Source: an uncultured bacterium
Lineage (GTDB): Bacteria > Planctomycetota > UBA1135 > GCA-002686595
Assembly: GCA_938075305.1 (NCBI GenBank)
Contig: CALJGV010000041.1
Coordinates: 1-64,000, forward strand
Length of the DNA: 64,000 nucleotides
Reading direction: 5' to 3'
A program made the translations under genes and the position numbers. A model generated the notes under the pieces. It did no database searches, was not told the DNA's origin, and saw only the letters and a program-made list of their open reading frames with translations. Each line of letters opens with the position of its first letter. Within the stretch, counting starts at the first letter, position 1. Positions 53,306-63,236 of this stretch are shown here, in pieces.

Positions 53306-54127
53306 TCAGGCGCCGACGACCGCGCGCAGGAATCTCTCGACCCTTGCGCGCCCTGCGGGCTGGAAGAGGACGCCCGGGGAGTTGTGACCCCCGGCGCCCT
53401 CGATCCACTCCACAGGTGGCCGCGCCGCCTGCGCCAGGGCGGCGCCCATGTCGGCGGGGATCAGCTCGTCATCCGGCGAGTGGGCGATGGCGACGGGGAC
53501 CGTGACCTCGTCCATCTTGGCCAGGTTGTCGTACTCGATGCCCGGGAACCACCGGAGCGGGATCCACGGGTAGAGGAGCTCCGCCATGTCCGGAATCGAA
53601 GTGAAGGTGCTCTCCAGGAAGAGGCCGGCCACGGGCTGGCGGAGGGCGAGCTCGAGCGCGACGGCGCCGCCGAGGGAGCGGCCATAGGCGACGACCTTGG
53701 ACGGTTCGAAGCCCCCCTCGGCGGTGACCCAGCCGTAGGCGGCCTCCGCGTCGAGGTAGGTGCCGGCCTCGCCTGGTGAGCCGGTGCTCGCGCCGTAGCC
53801 CCGGTAGTCGTAGAGCAAAACGGAGAACCCCATGGCGACGAGGGCTCTCGCCGCCCTCGCCCGGCCCTCGATGTTGCCGGCGTTCCCGTGGCTGAAGATG
53901 ACCGCCCCGAGAGGCTCCGGCGCCGGGAGGAACCAGGCCCCGAGGGTCTCCCCGTCGCTGGTCGCGAGCGACACGGCGCGGCAGGGGTACCCGAGGTCCT
54001 CGGGCTGCCGGGACGGCGATGGCCCGGGGAAGTAGACGAGCCGCGGCTGGAGGGCGAGCACCGCCACGAGGCCGACGAGGTAGGCGGCGGCCAGCGCGCC
54101 CATGATTCGCAGGAGCCGGGGCCGCAC
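53306..54127 (-). CDS. Membrane-anchored alpha/beta hydrolase (BEM46/ABHD13-like)
   Basis: The 273-residue protein has an N-terminal membrane helix (MGALAAAYLVGLVAVLAL), then LVYFPGPSPSRQPEDLGYP, the typical BEM46 lead-in. AVIFSHGNAGNIEGR is the oxyanion region, VAYGRSLGGAVALEL the nucleophile elbow (Ser), HSPDDELIPADMG the Asp and GAGGHNSPG the His. The family includes serine hydrolases of unknown lipid or ester substrates. The start is GTG 54127 or ATG 54103. It follows the sulfatase-like gene after 4 bases, so the two form an operon. Confidence 0.88.
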   Translation of the reverse strand: MRPRLLRIMGALAAAYLVGLVAVLALQPRLVYFPGPSPSRQPEDLGYPCRAVSLATSDGETLGAWFLPAPEPLGAVIFSHGNAGNIEGRARAARALVAMGFSVLLYDYRGYGASTGSPGEAGTYLDAEAAYGWVTAEGGFEPSKVVAYGRSLGGAVALELALRQPVAGLFLESTFTSIPDMAELLYPWIPLRWFPGIEYDNLAKMDEVTVPVAIAHSPDDELIPADMGAALAQAARPPVEWIEGAGGHNSPGVLFQPAGRARVERFLRAVVGA

Positions 54128-54131
54128 GGGG

Positions 54132-55553
54132 TCAGCGCGGCTCCCGGCGCCCGAGGTTGTAGCCGAGGCCCCTGAGCTTGCGCTCGAGCTCCTCGGAGAG
54201 CGGCGCAGTGTTGGTGTGGCGGCGGAGCTTGGAGAACTCGGACGCCGTCCGGTCGACGTCGGTCTGTGTCGCAGCCTGGACGGAGCTCTGGGGGTCGAAG
54301 GCGCGGTGGGAGGCGGCGCGGTCCCCGCCCTCGACCCGCGCGCGCACCGTCACGGTGTCCCCTACGACCATGCCCTGCTGCTCATCGGGGATGAGGTACT
54401 CGCCTCCCTCGATCCAGCCGCCGTTGCCCAGGTGGAGCAGGGACGGCTCGTCCTGGCGGAGGTCGCGCTCCTCTCCGTCGGTCAGGTTCGCCGCGGCGAG
54501 TCCCTCCGGCCTCCCGATCCCGGCGAGGCCGAGCAGGGTGGGGCCGAGCAGGCGGTTCTCGACTCGCTCCGTGACCCGCGTCCCCGGCGAGATCCCTGGA
54601 CCGGTCAGGATCAGGGGGACGTGGACGCTCTCCGGGTAGAGCTGTCCGCCGTGCCCCATGAGGCCGTGCTCCAGGAACTCCTCTCCGTGGTCCGAGGTCA
54701 CCGCGAGGAGCGTTCGATCCAGGGGCCCGCGACGCCGGAGGACCTCGAGGAGATCCCTGATGGCGAGGTCCGCGTCGCGCACCTCGGCCGCATAGCAGCG
54801 CCGCCGCCAGCCCACGAAGTCATCGATGGCCCCCTGGTCGTAGGGAGCCCCCTCGATCATGAGGTTGTACGCCCGGGTCACGGCGCCGAGGTCCCCTTCC
54901 GAGGGGGGCGCCGGGAGGTCGAGGGCCGCCGCGGATTCCGCGGAGGGCCGATAGGGCGAGTGGGGTTCCACCAGGTGGACGTAGAGGAAGAAGGGCTCCC
55001 CGGGCTGGCGCTCCGCGAGCCACGCCGTCGCGCGCTCCAGGGGGACGGCCGCCTCATCCCAGCTATCGTCCGTTCCTTCCCACCGGTCGAAGCCGCGGCC
55101 GAAGCCAAGCTCGGCGTCCATGATCGGGTTGGCCACGAAGGCCGCGGTTGCCCAGCCCGCGGACTGAAACGCGGCGGCCACGCTGGGAACGTCCGGGGAA
55201 ATCGACGAGCCGTCCCTGCCGATGAGCCCGTGCTCGGGAGGGAGCTTGCCCGTGAGCAGCGACGCGGTGGAGGGCCACGTCCACGAGGACGTCGCGAGGC
55301 AGCGTTCGAAGAGCGTGCCGCCCTCCGCCAGGGCGTCCATGGTGGGCGTCACCGCCTCCGCGGCTCCATAGGCGCCGAGGGCGTCGGCGCGGAGGGTGTC
55401 CACGACCACGACGACCACTGCGTCCACCGGCGGCGGGGTCGGGGCCGCCGGCTGGCAGCCGCTGACGATCGCCGGGGCGAGGGCCAACGCGGCCGGGACC
55501 CACGGGCGTGCCGAACGGGCGCGGCCTGCTGGGTTGGTGCGAGGGGATTGCAT
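54132..55553 (-). CDS. Sulfatase-fold lipoprotein without the FGly motif
   Basis: The 473-residue protein has a lipoprotein signal, lipobox IVSGC (Cys33). The alkaline-phosphatase-like fold is shown by VVVVVVDTLRADALGAYG, LYVHLVEPHSPYRP, LLAVTSDHGEEFLEHGLMGH and VHVPLILTGPG. The active-site position reads SSWTWPSTASLLTG. Thr92 stands where sulfatases have the Cys/Ser that becomes formylglycine, and the motif Arg is Thr96. Thr nucleophiles occur in phosphoethanolamine transferases and some phosphodiesterases of this superfamily. It is therefore probably not a sulfatase. An AGGA-containing stretch precedes the ATG. It is linked to the hydrolase downstream. Confidence 0.85.
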   Translation of the reverse strand: MQSPRTNPAGRARSARPWVPAALALAPAIVSGCQPAAPTPPPVDAVVVVVVDTLRADALGAYGAAEAVTPTMDALAEGGTLFERCLATSSWTWPSTASLLTGKLPPEHGLIGRDGSSISPDVPSVAAAFQSAGWATAAFVANPIMDAELGFGRGFDRWEGTDDSWDEAAVPLERATAWLAERQPGEPFFLYVHLVEPHSPYRPSAESAAALDLPAPPSEGDLGAVTRAYNLMIEGAPYDQGAIDDFVGWRRRCYAAEVRDADLAIRDLLEVLRRRGPLDRTLLAVTSDHGEEFLEHGLMGHGGQLYPESVHVPLILTGPGISPGTRVTERVENRLLGPTLLGLAGIGRPEGLAAANLTDGEERDLRQDEPSLLHLGNGGWIEGGEYLIPDEQQGMVVGDTVTVRARVEGGDRAASHRAFDPQSSVQAATQTDVDRTASEFSKLRRHTNTAPLSEELERKLRGLGYNLGRREPR

Positions 55554-55704
55554 GGCGGGCGGTCCTCACCGAGGGGAGGCTTGGCTTCTATCCTACTTGG
55601 GGAGCGCGGTGATCCTGGCCTGGACCGCCGCCAACCGGGTCGAGGCGACGAGAGCCGTCGCCGCAGCGGCGTACGGCTTGATCCACGCGGGCCGGTCGCG
55701 AAGA

Positions 55705-55920
55705 ATGCCCTCGCGGATGCCCACGACCCTGAACAAGACCATCGCGTGGGCCGGGGCGCTGGCCTTGCTCGTCCTCCACCTCGACTTTTGGCGTGACCGG
55801 GGGACCTCGCTGCTCATGGGCTGGATGCCGCAGGAGCTTGCCTGGCGCATGGGGTGGATGCTGCTGTCGACCCTCTACCTCGTCTGGTTCTGCCGCGCCG
55901 TCTGGGTGGAGGAGGACTGA
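55705..55920 (+). CDS. DUF3311-like small membrane protein
   Basis: The 71-residue protein (or 67 from ATG 55717) has two helices: TIAWAGALALLVLHLDFW and AWRMGWMLLSTLYLVWFC. The LHLDFW motif between helix and loop, and the position 3 bases before an SSS symporter gene, match DUF3311-type small subunits found with sodium:solute symporters (compare YhdT/PanF and similar pairs). It probably assists the transporter. Neither candidate start has a strong ribosome binding site. Confidence 0.75.
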   Translation: MPSRMPTTLNKTIAWAGALALLVLHLDFWRDRGTSLLMGWMPQELAWRMGWMLLSTLYLVWFCRAVWVEED

Positions 55921-55923
55921 CCC

Positions 55924-57402
55924 GTGGATCCCCTCACCTCGTTCTTCATCGCCCTCGTCGCCTACGTGGCCCTCGTTCTCGGCGTCGGGGTGATGGCGAC
56001 CCGCCGCGCGGGCTCGTCTTCCGAGGAGTACTTCCTCGCCGGCCGGGGCCTGGGGACGCTGGTCCTGTTCATGGCGCTCTTCGGGACCAACTGCACGGCG
56101 TTCGTCCTCGTGGGCATCCCTGGCCAGTCGTATCACGACGGGCTGGGCGTCTTCAGCATCAACGCGCCCATCATCGCCCTCGGGATCCCGCTGACCTTCT
56201 GGGCCATCGGGTCGCCGGCGCGCCGGCTGGCCCGGGAGCTCGGGGCCATGACGCCGGCCGAGCTCTACTCGCGCCGGTTTGGATCCCGCGCGGTGGGGAT
56301 GGTCATGTTCGCCTTCTTCACGGTCTACACCCTGCCGTACATGGTCACGGCGATCCGGGGGGCAGCCGTCACGCTGACGGTGGTGACCGAGGGGCAGGTC
56401 CCCGAGTGGTTCGGCGGCGCGGCGGTGCTCGTGGTGGCGCTCGTCTATACTTCCCTCGGGGGCATGCGCGCGACCGCGTGGACCAACGTCGTCCAGGGGG
56501 TGATCTTCCTGGGCTTCATGATCGCCGCCTTCTTCGTCTTCGCCAACGGCGTCGGCGGCGATGAGGGCATCGGCGGCGCCATGCGCGCGGTACGAGACCA
56601 CGACCCCGAGCTCCTGGGGGTCAAGGACACGGGCCTCTACGCACCGGCGGCCTGGACCTCCTGGAGCCTCGCGATCTCTCTGACGGTGGTCGCCTTCCCG
56701 CACATGCTGGTGCGGCTCATGGCGGCCGACTCCGACCGGACCCTGAAGAACATCTGCCGGCTGTATCCGGTGGCGCTCATTGCCCTGTGGGCGCCGGCGG
56801 TCATGGTCGGGGTCTTCGGCGCCGTCGCCTTCCCGGGGCTGGAGGGCAAGGAGTCCGACCGCATCTTCTCGATGATGGTCACCGAGTACCTGCCGCCCGC
56901 GCTCTCGGCCCTGGGCTTCCTCGCGGTGCTTGCGGCGGTGATGTCGACGCTGGACGCGCAGATCCTCACCCTGGGCTCGATGCTCTCCCGCGACATCCTG
57001 CGGCCGTCGAAGGACCCCAAGGGCGACGTGCGCCGGGGCCGGGCCTTCGGCGTGGTCATCGCCGTGGCGGTGTTCGTGCTCTGGCGGGTCGGGGGGCAGT
57101 CGATCTTCTCCCTCGCCTCCGTGTCCTTCTCGGGCTACGTCACCCTGACCCCGGCCCTGTTCCTCGGTCTCCGCTGGCGCCGCTTCAATGCGGCGGGGGC
57201 GCTGACCTCGATCCTTGGGGCGAACGCCGTCTACTTCCTGGCCCTTGAGTCCGCGGGTGGGCTGGGCGGCGCCATGTCGCCCGCCTGGTTCGGGTACCTC
57301 CCCGTGATGTGGGGCTTCCTCGCAGGTTGCGCGGGCGCGGTCCTGGGGACGTACCTCGGTGGCCAGCGCGGCGCCGGGGTCGCGCCCGCCACCGGGACCT
57401 GA
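55924..57402 (+). CDS. Sodium:solute symporter (SSS family)
   Basis: The 492-residue protein (GTG start) has about 13 helices. ATRRAGSSSEEYFLAGRGLG is the SSS signature near the N-terminus. LVYTSLGGMRATAWTNVVQG and LAVLAAVMSTLDAQILTLGS supply the Na-binding helix motif. The family couples Na+ to uptake of organic solutes. The pairing with a DUF3311-like protein suggests an organic acid such as pantothenate or a monocarboxylate, but the substrate is open. Its stop abuts the convergent methyltransferase stop with no spacer. Confidence 0.92.
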   Translation: MDPLTSFFIALVAYVALVLGVGVMATRRAGSSSEEYFLAGRGLGTLVLFMALFGTNCTAFVLVGIPGQSYHDGLGVFSINAPIIALGIPLTFWAIGSPARRLARELGAMTPAELYSRRFGSRAVGMVMFAFFTVYTLPYMVTAIRGAAVTLTVVTEGQVPEWFGGAAVLVVALVYTSLGGMRATAWTNVVQGVIFLGFMIAAFFVFANGVGGDEGIGGAMRAVRDHDPELLGVKDTGLYAPAAWTSWSLAISLTVVAFPHMLVRLMAADSDRTLKNICRLYPVALIALWAPAVMVGVFGAVAFPGLEGKESDRIFSMMVTEYLPPALSALGFLAVLAAVMSTLDAQILTLGSMLSRDILRPSKDPKGDVRRGRAFGVVIAVAVFVLWRVGGQSIFSLASVSFSGYVTLTPALFLGLRWRRFNAAGALTSILGANAVYFLALESAGGLGGAMSPAWFGYLPVMWGFLAGCAGAVLGTYLGGQRGAGVAPATGT

Positions 57403-58128
57403 TCAGCTGCCAGCGGCGGGCCTGCGGTAGCGCGCGACGAAGCGCCGGAGCGGGGGCGTCTCGTCGTCGAGGTAGTCCTCGAAGGACCGCTCGACGAGCC
57501 CTAGCTCGGTGAAGGTTGCGAGCTCGGCGCGGAGCAGGGGCCACGGGAGCTGGCCGGGGTCGTCCTCCTCGTCCCGTCCTCGGGCGATGATCCAGAGCTC
57601 TCCTCCTGGGGCGACGAGGGAGGCGAGCGGGGCCAGCGCCGCCGCGCGGCGGCCCGGGTGCAGGACCTGGAGGGTGTAGATCTCGACCACGAGCTGGAAG
57701 CCCGCCGAGCTCTGGACCGCAGGGGCGAACAGGTCGGCGGCGAACCACCGGATCGGTGGGTCCGGGAACCGCCGGGCCGCCTGAGCGACGGCGCTCGGAG
57801 CGACGTCGAAGGCCGTGACCCGCGCGCCCTGACTCGCGAGCCACGCGGCGTCGTCGCCGTAGCCAGCTCCTGATACCAGCACGCTGGGTTGAGGGGCGAG
57901 GTCATCGGCCCAGGCCTCCCAGCGGGCGGTGAGGTTGGGATTGGGGACGCGGTCGCCCCAGAAAACCAGCTCTGGCCGCTCGACCGCCTCGTGGTAGAGG
58001 TCCTCGCACCACCCGTCCGGCCGCCCGTCACGGGCGGCCTTCGCGCGGAGAGCGCGGGCCCGTGACCGCGGGTCAGGGCGTCCCGCGGGCTCGGGCGCGG
58101 GATCATCGGGGGGACACGGTTGGGACAC
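57403..58128 (-). CDS. TPMT-like SAM methyltransferase
   Basis: The 241-residue protein starts at GTG 58128. PELVFWGDRVPNPNLTARWE resembles the TPMT family opening (xFWxxRYxxGxTPW). LVSGAGYGDDAAWLASQGAR is motif I, followed by VTAFDVAPSAVAQAARRFPD. LVAPGGELWIIARGRDEED is the post-motif strand. TPMT-like bacterial enzymes methylate thiols, selenium or tellurium compounds, or halides. The N-terminal 35 residues are Pro/Arg-rich and may not be translated. It is divergent from the PSCyt gene. Confidence 0.82.
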   Translation of the reverse strand: MSQPCPPDDPAPEPAGRPDPRSRARALRAKAARDGRPDGWCEDLYHEAVERPELVFWGDRVPNPNLTARWEAWADDLAPQPSVLVSGAGYGDDAAWLASQGARVTAFDVAPSAVAQAARRFPDPPIRWFAADLFAPAVQSSAGFQLVVEIYTLQVLHPGRRAAALAPLASLVAPGGELWIIARGRDEEDDPGQLPWPLLRAELATFTELGLVERSFEDYLDDETPPLRRFVARYRRPAAGS

Positions 58129-58263
58129 GGCGGGGGGGGGCTGGATGCGGCGTCCAGACTACAGGTCAGCGGCCTGGAGCGCGCGCGGGGTCCCATGGCG
58201 CCTGAACAGGCCTCGGGCTGGTCGCGGTCGCGTTCCTCGAGGCGCTGGGATACGGTCCTACCC

Positions 58264-60987
58264 ATGCCGCTCCCTTCCCATGCCGCGATCGCTCTGGCGT
58301 GCATGCTCTCCTCGACGGGCCTCGCGGGAGGGGCGGGCACCATGCTGGACGGTCCGGACTACGCCGCGGAGATCGCGCCGATCTTCGCGCAGCGGTGCGT
58401 CGAGTGCCACGGGCCCGACCGCCAGGAGAGCGGGCTCCGGCTGGACCTGTTCCCCCGCGTGCTAGGTGGGGGAGACTCCGGCGAGCCGGGGGTGGTGCCC
58501 GGGGCCGCTGCTCGCAGCGAGGTCCTGCGGCGGATCACCACCGAGGACGAGTTCGAGGTGATGCCGCCGGCCGGTGAGCGCCTGAGCGACGCGGACGCGG
58601 CCCTCCTGCGGAGGTGGATTGACGCTGGCGCGCACGGACCTGAGGGGCAGCAGGCGATCGGTGAGTCCACCTGGGCGGGGGATGGTGACCCCCGCGCGCA
58701 CTGGGCGTTCCAGCCGCTGGCGGACGGCGGCGTCGAGGGGGGTGGTCCGTCGACGCTGGATGACTTCATTCGAGCTGAGCTCGAGGTGGCTGGGCTTGTG
58801 CCGTCCCCGACTGCGGAACGGAGGGTCCTGATTCGCCGGCTTTACCTGGATGTCCACGGCCTGCTGCCCGCGCCCGAGGCGGTGGCCGCCTTCGTGGAGG
58901 ACTCGAGCCCCGACGCCTGGCCGCGGCTCGTCGATGAGGTCCTCGCCAGCCCGCGCTATGGAGAACGCTGGGCCCAGCACTGGCTCGACGTCGTGCAGTA
59001 CGCCGAGACGAACGGCTTCGAGATGAACACCCCTCGTCCGACCGCGTACCACTACCGCGACTGGGTGATTCGCGCGCTCAACGAGGACCTGCCCTACGAC
59101 CGGTTCGTCTTCCAACAGCTGGCCGGCGACACGGTGGGAGAGGACGCGGCCACGGGCTTCCTCGTGGCGGGGGCCAGCGACGAGGTGAAGAGCGAGGAGG
59201 TCGCGTACACCGCTCAACAGCGACAGGACGAGCTGGCGGCCATGGTCAACACCACCTCGACGGCGTTCCTGGGGCTGACGGTGGGCTGCGCGCGCTGTCA
59301 CAACCACAAGTTCGACCCCGTCAGTCAGGGTGAGTACTACGCCATGACCGCGGTGCTGGCTGGGGTTCGTCACGGTGAGCGCCCGCTGGCCTCCCCCGAG
59401 ATGGAGCAGCGGCGTCAGCGCGTCGATGGGTACCGCGCTGAGCTCGAGTTGCTCAGGGACGACCTCCACGCGCGGCGGCGCGCGGTGACCTCCCGCTGGA
59501 ACGAAGAGCGCTTCGCTCCGAGGCCCGCCACGGCGCTCCGGTTCACGGTCGAGGCCACGAACAGGGGCGAGCCCTGCATCGACGAGCTCGAGGTCTGGTC
59601 CGGTGGCGAGAACGTGGCCCTCTCCGCGAAGCCCTCGTCCTCGGGCAACCTCCCGGGCTATCCCCGTCACGCGCTCGCCCACATCAACGACGGCCTGGTC
59701 GGCAATGACCACAGCTGGATCTCGGACGCGCCTGGCGGCGGGTGGGTGCAGCTCGATCTCGCCGAGGGTCACGTCGTGGACCGGGTGGTCTGGGCCCGCG
59801 ATCGGTCCGGCCGATATGACGACCGGACACCGACCCGCTACCGCATCGAGCTCCTGGACGAGGGGGGGGCCTGGACGAGGGTGGCGGGGTCTCAGGATCG
59901 ACAGGAGTTCGGCGAGGAGGGGGGGGAGGAGAGGGCGCTGGCCGCCTCACCCGCGGTGCTCGAGTCCCTCGCCACCGCCGAGGAGGCCCTGCGGCTGGCT
60001 CAGGCGGCGCCGCCCGCGATGGTGTACGGAGGCCGTCTCGAGGAGCCGCCCCCGGTCTACCGGCTGTTCAGGGGAGACGTGACCGCCCAGCGCGAGCTGG
60101 TGGCGCCCGACATTCCGGCGATCCTCGGCAGCCTCGAGCTGACCGCGGAGGCGCCTGGGCCCTTGCGGCGCGTGGCGATGGCCCGCGCCATCACCGAGGA
60201 GGCGGGCGCCCTGGCGGCGCGCGTGATGGTGAACCGGATCTGGGCCCACCACTTCGGCACCGGGCTCGTGGCGACCCCCGGCGACCTCGGCGTCAACGGC
60301 GCGCCGCCCACGCACCCGGCCTTGCTCGACTGGCTGTCGGCTCGCTTCATCGAGGGCGGCTGGTCCATGAAGGCGATCCACCGGCGGATCCTCCTCTCGG
60401 ACACGTACCGCCAGTCCAGCGCGCCGAGCCCTGCCGCCCTCGCGGTGGACGCCGACGCGCGGTGGCTCTGGCGCTTCCCTCCTCGACGGCTCGAGGCGGA
60501 GGTACTCCGCGACTGCATCCTGCAGCTTGGCGGGAACCTCGACCTGAGCATGGGAGGCCCAGGCTTCAGCCTCTTCGAGCCGAACGACAACTACGTCCGG
60601 GTCTATCTTCCCAAGGCGTCGCTCGATCCAGGGGATCACCGCCGCATGGTCTACCTGCACAAGGTGCGCATGGAGACGGTCCCGGTCTTCGGCGCCTTTG
60701 ATGTGCCCGACGCCGGCCAGGTGTGCCCCACCCGGGGCCGATCCACCACCGCGATCCAGGCGCTCAACCTCTTCAACAGCCCCTTCGTGCTCGCCCAGGC
60801 GCGCCGGATGGCGGCGCGCCTCGAGGCGTCCGGTCCGGACGTCGTGGAGGTCGCGTACGGCCTGGCCTATGGCCGCGCTGCCGGACCTGGCGAGGTGCAG
60901 GCCGCCGGGGCCTTCATCGAGCAGGAGGGCCTGGAGGCCTTCTGTCGGGCGGTCCTCAACTCCAACGAGCTGGTGTTCCTCCCGTGA
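58264..60987 (+). CDS. PSCyt1-DUF1549-DUF1553 planctomycete cytochrome protein
   Basis: The 907-residue protein has a signal peptide ([20 protein letters not shown]). A cytochrome c-like PSCyt1 domain carries CVECH (45-49). DUF1549 follows ([60 protein letters not shown]). A discoidin-like insert sits near 430-550 ([33 protein letters not shown]). DUF1553 ends it ([39 protein letters not shown]). This set is nearly restricted to Planctomycetota and relatives. It is periplasmic. A link to polysaccharide or sulfated glycan breakdown is suspected. Its stop overlaps the DUF1501 start. Confidence 0.93.
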   Translation: MPLPSHAAIALACMLSSTGLAGGAGTMLDGPDYAAEIAPIFAQRCVECHGPDRQESGLRLDLFPRVLGGGDSGEPGVVPGAAARSEVLRRITTEDEFEVMPPAGERLSDADAALLRRWIDAGAHGPEGQQAIGESTWAGDGDPRAHWAFQPLADGGVEGGGPSTLDDFIRAELEVAGLVPSPTAERRVLIRRLYLDVHGLLPAPEAVAAFVEDSSPDAWPRLVDEVLASPRYGERWAQHWLDVVQYAETNGFEMNTPRPTAYHYRDWVIRALNEDLPYDRFVFQQLAGDTVGEDAATGFLVAGASDEVKSEEVAYTAQQRQDELAAMVNTTSTAFLGLTVGCARCHNHKFDPVSQGEYYAMTAVLAGVRHGERPLASPEMEQRRQRVDGYRAELELLRDDLHARRRAVTSRWNEERFAPRPATALRFTVEATNRGEPCIDELEVWSGGENVALSAKPSSSGNLPGYPRHALAHINDGLVGNDHSWISDAPGGGWVQLDLAEGHVVDRVVWARDRSGRYDDRTPTRYRIELLDEGGAWTRVAGSQDRQEFGEEGGEERALAASPAVLESLATAEEALRLAQAAPPAMVYGGRLEEPPPVYRLFRGDVTAQRELVAPDIPAILGSLELTAEAPGPLRRVAMARAITEEAGALAARVMVNRIWAHHFGTGLVATPGDLGVNGAPPTHPALLDWLSARFIEGGWSMKAIHRRILLSDTYRQSSAPSPAALAVDADARWLWRFPPRRLEAEVLRDCILQLGGNLDLSMGGPGFSLFEPNDNYVRVYLPKASLDPGDHRRMVYLHKVRMETVPVFGAFDVPDAGQVCPTRGRSTTAIQALNLFNSPFVLAQARRMAARLEASGPDVVEVAYGLAYGRAAGPGEVQAAGAFIEQEGLEAFCRAVLNSNELVFLP

Positions 60988-62426
60988 CGCGCCTCAGTCG
61001 AAGGGACCTGCTCGGGCACATGAGCTCGGGCTTGGGCTTCATGGCCGCATCGCACCTCCTGAGGGCGGACGGCCGGCTCGTGGAGGACGCAGTCTCGATC
61101 GATCCGGGCGCCCCCTTTGCTGCGCGCTCGCCGCACTTTGCGCCCAGGGCCAAGAACGTCGTGGTGATCTTCTGCAGCGGCGCCCTGAGCCAGGTGGACT
61201 CGTTCGATCACAAGCCCGAGCTGATCCGTCGGCACGACACGCCGCTCCCGGGCGGCGACGGGCTGATCACCTTCCAGGGCGCGAACGGGAACCTGCACCG
61301 GCCCCTCTACGACTTTCGACCGCGGGGGGAGTGCGGGAAGATGACGAGCGACCTGCTCCCGCAGCTCGGAGACCTCTCGGACGATCTCTGCTACATCCAC
61401 TCGCTGCACACGAAGACGGCGACCCACGGGCCGGGTGAGAACTGCATGTCGACGGGGTACATCCTCGATGGCTTCCCGAGCATGGGCGCCTGGGCGACCT
61501 ACGCGCTGGGGAGCGAGTGCGACGACCTCCCGGCCTTCGTGGCGATCCCCGATCCCCGCGGGGTGCCCCAGAGCTCCATCAACAACTGGGGCGCTGGCTT
61601 CCTGCCGGCCGCCTTCCAGGGGACGCCGTTCAACGCCGCGCGGCCCGTGCAGAACCTCGCGCCGCCGCCGGGGCTGGACCTCCGGCGTGACCGGGCGACG
61701 CGCGACTTCCTCAGGCGCTTGAACGAGGCGCACCTCGACCGCTACCCGGGGGACGCCGAGCTCGCGGCCCGGATCGCGAGCTATGAGATGGCCGCCAGGA
61801 TGCAGCTCTCCGTACCGGAGGTGACCGACCTCTCCACCGAGTCGGCGTCCACGCGGCGCATGTACGGCACGGACGACCCCAACCCGTTGAAAGCCGGGTT
61901 CGCCCGCAACTGCCTCCTCGCCCGGCGGCTCGTGGAGAAGGGCGTCCGCTTCGTCCAGCTGTTCAACGGTGCCTACGCCATGGGGGAGGGCAAGGGCAAC
62001 TGGGACGGGCACCAGCAGCTGAAGACGGACTATGACGTGCATGGGCCGATCCTGGACCAGCCTGCAGCGGCGCTGATCCGGGACCTCAAGCAGCGCGGCA
62101 TGCTCGAGGACACCCTCGTCGTGCTGTGCACCGAATTCGGCCGGATGCCCACCTTCCAGGCGGGCGCTCAGGGCCGTGACCACAACCCGTCGGCTATGAC
62201 GGCGATCCTCGCCGGCGCCGGCGTCAAGGCGCCGTTCACCCATGGGGCAACGGACGACTTCGGATGGAAGTCGGTCGTCGATCCGGTCAGCGTGCACGAC
62301 TTCCACGCGACGATCCTCCACCTCCTCGGACTCGATCACACGCGCCTGACCCATTACCACAACGGGCTCCAACGCCGCCTGACCGATGTTCACGGCGAGG
62401 TCATCTCGGACATCCTAGAGGGCTGA
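60984..62426 (+). CDS. DUF1501 protein (twin-arginine exported)
   Basis: The 480-residue protein starts at GTG 60984, overlapping the previous stop as GTGA. The N-terminus [20 protein letters not shown] looks like a Tat signal (R6-R7). [69 protein letters not shown] and [20 protein letters not shown] are classical DUF1501 blocks in an alkaline-phosphatase-like fold. It is the usual partner of PSCyt/DUF1553 proteins in planctomycetes. Biochemical function is unknown. Confidence 0.94.
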   Translation: MTRLSRRDLLGHMSSGLGFMAASHLLRADGRLVEDAVSIDPGAPFAARSPHFAPRAKNVVVIFCSGALSQVDSFDHKPELIRRHDTPLPGGDGLITFQGANGNLHRPLYDFRPRGECGKMTSDLLPQLGDLSDDLCYIHSLHTKTATHGPGENCMSTGYILDGFPSMGAWATYALGSECDDLPAFVAIPDPRGVPQSSINNWGAGFLPAAFQGTPFNAARPVQNLAPPPGLDLRRDRATRDFLRRLNEAHLDRYPGDAELAARIASYEMAARMQLSVPEVTDLSTESASTRRMYGTDDPNPLKAGFARNCLLARRLVEKGVRFVQLFNGAYAMGEGKGNWDGHQQLKTDYDVHGPILDQPAAALIRDLKQRGMLEDTLVVLCTEFGRMPTFQAGAQGRDHNPSAMTAILAGAGVKAPFTHGATDDFGWKSVVDPVSVHDFHATILHLLGLDHTRLTHYHNGLQRRLTDVHGEVISDILEG

Positions 62427-62479
62427 ATCCGACCTGGAGCGGATCGAGGCGTAGCGCCACCGGCCCCGCAGGTCAGCGA

Positions 62480-62501
62480 GGGGCCCTCGGGATAGGGCCC
62501 C
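62480..62501. terminator. Hairpin between convergent DUF1501 and pirin genes
   Basis: GGGGCCCT (62480-62487) pairs perfectly with AGGGCCCC (62494-62501) over a 6-base loop, 5 bases from the pirin stop. It probably serves both directions. Confidence 0.45.
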
Positions 62502-62506
62502 CCCGG

Positions 62507-63220
62507 TCATCGCTCGAGGTCCCACACGATGACGTCAGCGCGCTGGATGCCCTCGAGGCGCAGGACCGCCTCATCCACGACTCCCGCGCCGTCGCCGGGA
62601 CCCAGGACGAGGTCGTTCAGGCGAAGCTCCCCGGAGCTGACGTGGACCCAGGCGCGCCTCCCCTCGACCGACAGGCTCGCCGTCTCGGAGGGGTCAAAAG
62701 TGCCCAGGAAGAGGCGCGCGTCCTGGCCGATCTGGATCGGAGCGGAGGAGGCGTCGCCGGTGGTCGTCGCGGGTCCAACGGCCAGGGCGAGCTTGCCCTG
62801 GCGCTGGACCGCGGGGATGTGCCGCTGGTCATAGCGGGGTTCGCCGCCAGCTTGAGCGGGTTCGACCCACATCTGGAGCAGGTGCAGCGGCTCGTCTTCG
62901 GAGGCGTTGAACTCGCTGTGGGTCACGCCTGACCCCGCCGACATGTACTGCACGTCCCCCGGCCGGATCACCGATCCGTTGCCCATGCTGTCCTCGTGGC
63001 GGAGCTCGCCCTCGAGCACCACGGTCACGATCTCCATGTCCTGGTGCGGGTGCCTGGGGAACCCGCCCCCCCCCTGAATCCGGTCCTGGTTCAGGACCCG
63101 CAGGCTCCCCCACTGCATGAACGCCGGGTCGAAGTAGCTCGCGAAGGAGAACGTGTGGCGCGCGTCGAGCCAGCCGTGGTCGGCGTGGCCCCGATCGGCG
63201 GAGGGGCGAAGCGTGATCAT
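62507..63220 (-). CDS. Pirin-family cupin protein (YhaK/YhhW-like)
   Basis: The 237-residue bicupin has metal ligands H57, H59, H101 and E103 in GFPRHPHQDMEIVTVVLEGE and SGVTHSEFNASEDEPLHLLQ. DARHTFSFASYFDPAFMQWG is the family opening. The size fits YhhW, which has quercetinase activity in E. coli. Many members are redox sensors with unknown substrates. The start ATG at 63220 is well defined. It is alone on its strand between the convergent DUF1501 gene and the next minus-strand gene, 16 bases upstream, with which it may be cotranscribed. Confidence 0.93.
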   Translation of the reverse strand: MITLRPSADRGHADHGWLDARHTFSFASYFDPAFMQWGSLRVLNQDRIQGGGGFPRHPHQDMEIVTVVLEGELRHEDSMGNGSVIRPGDVQYMSAGSGVTHSEFNASEDEPLHLLQMWVEPAQAGGEPRYDQRHIPAVQRQGKLALAVGPATTTGDASSAPIQIGQDARLFLGTFDPSETASLSVEGRRAWVHVSSGELRLNDLVLGPGDGAGVVDEAVLRLEGIQRADVIVWDLER

Positions 63221-63236
63221 GGCTCCGATTAGCCCC

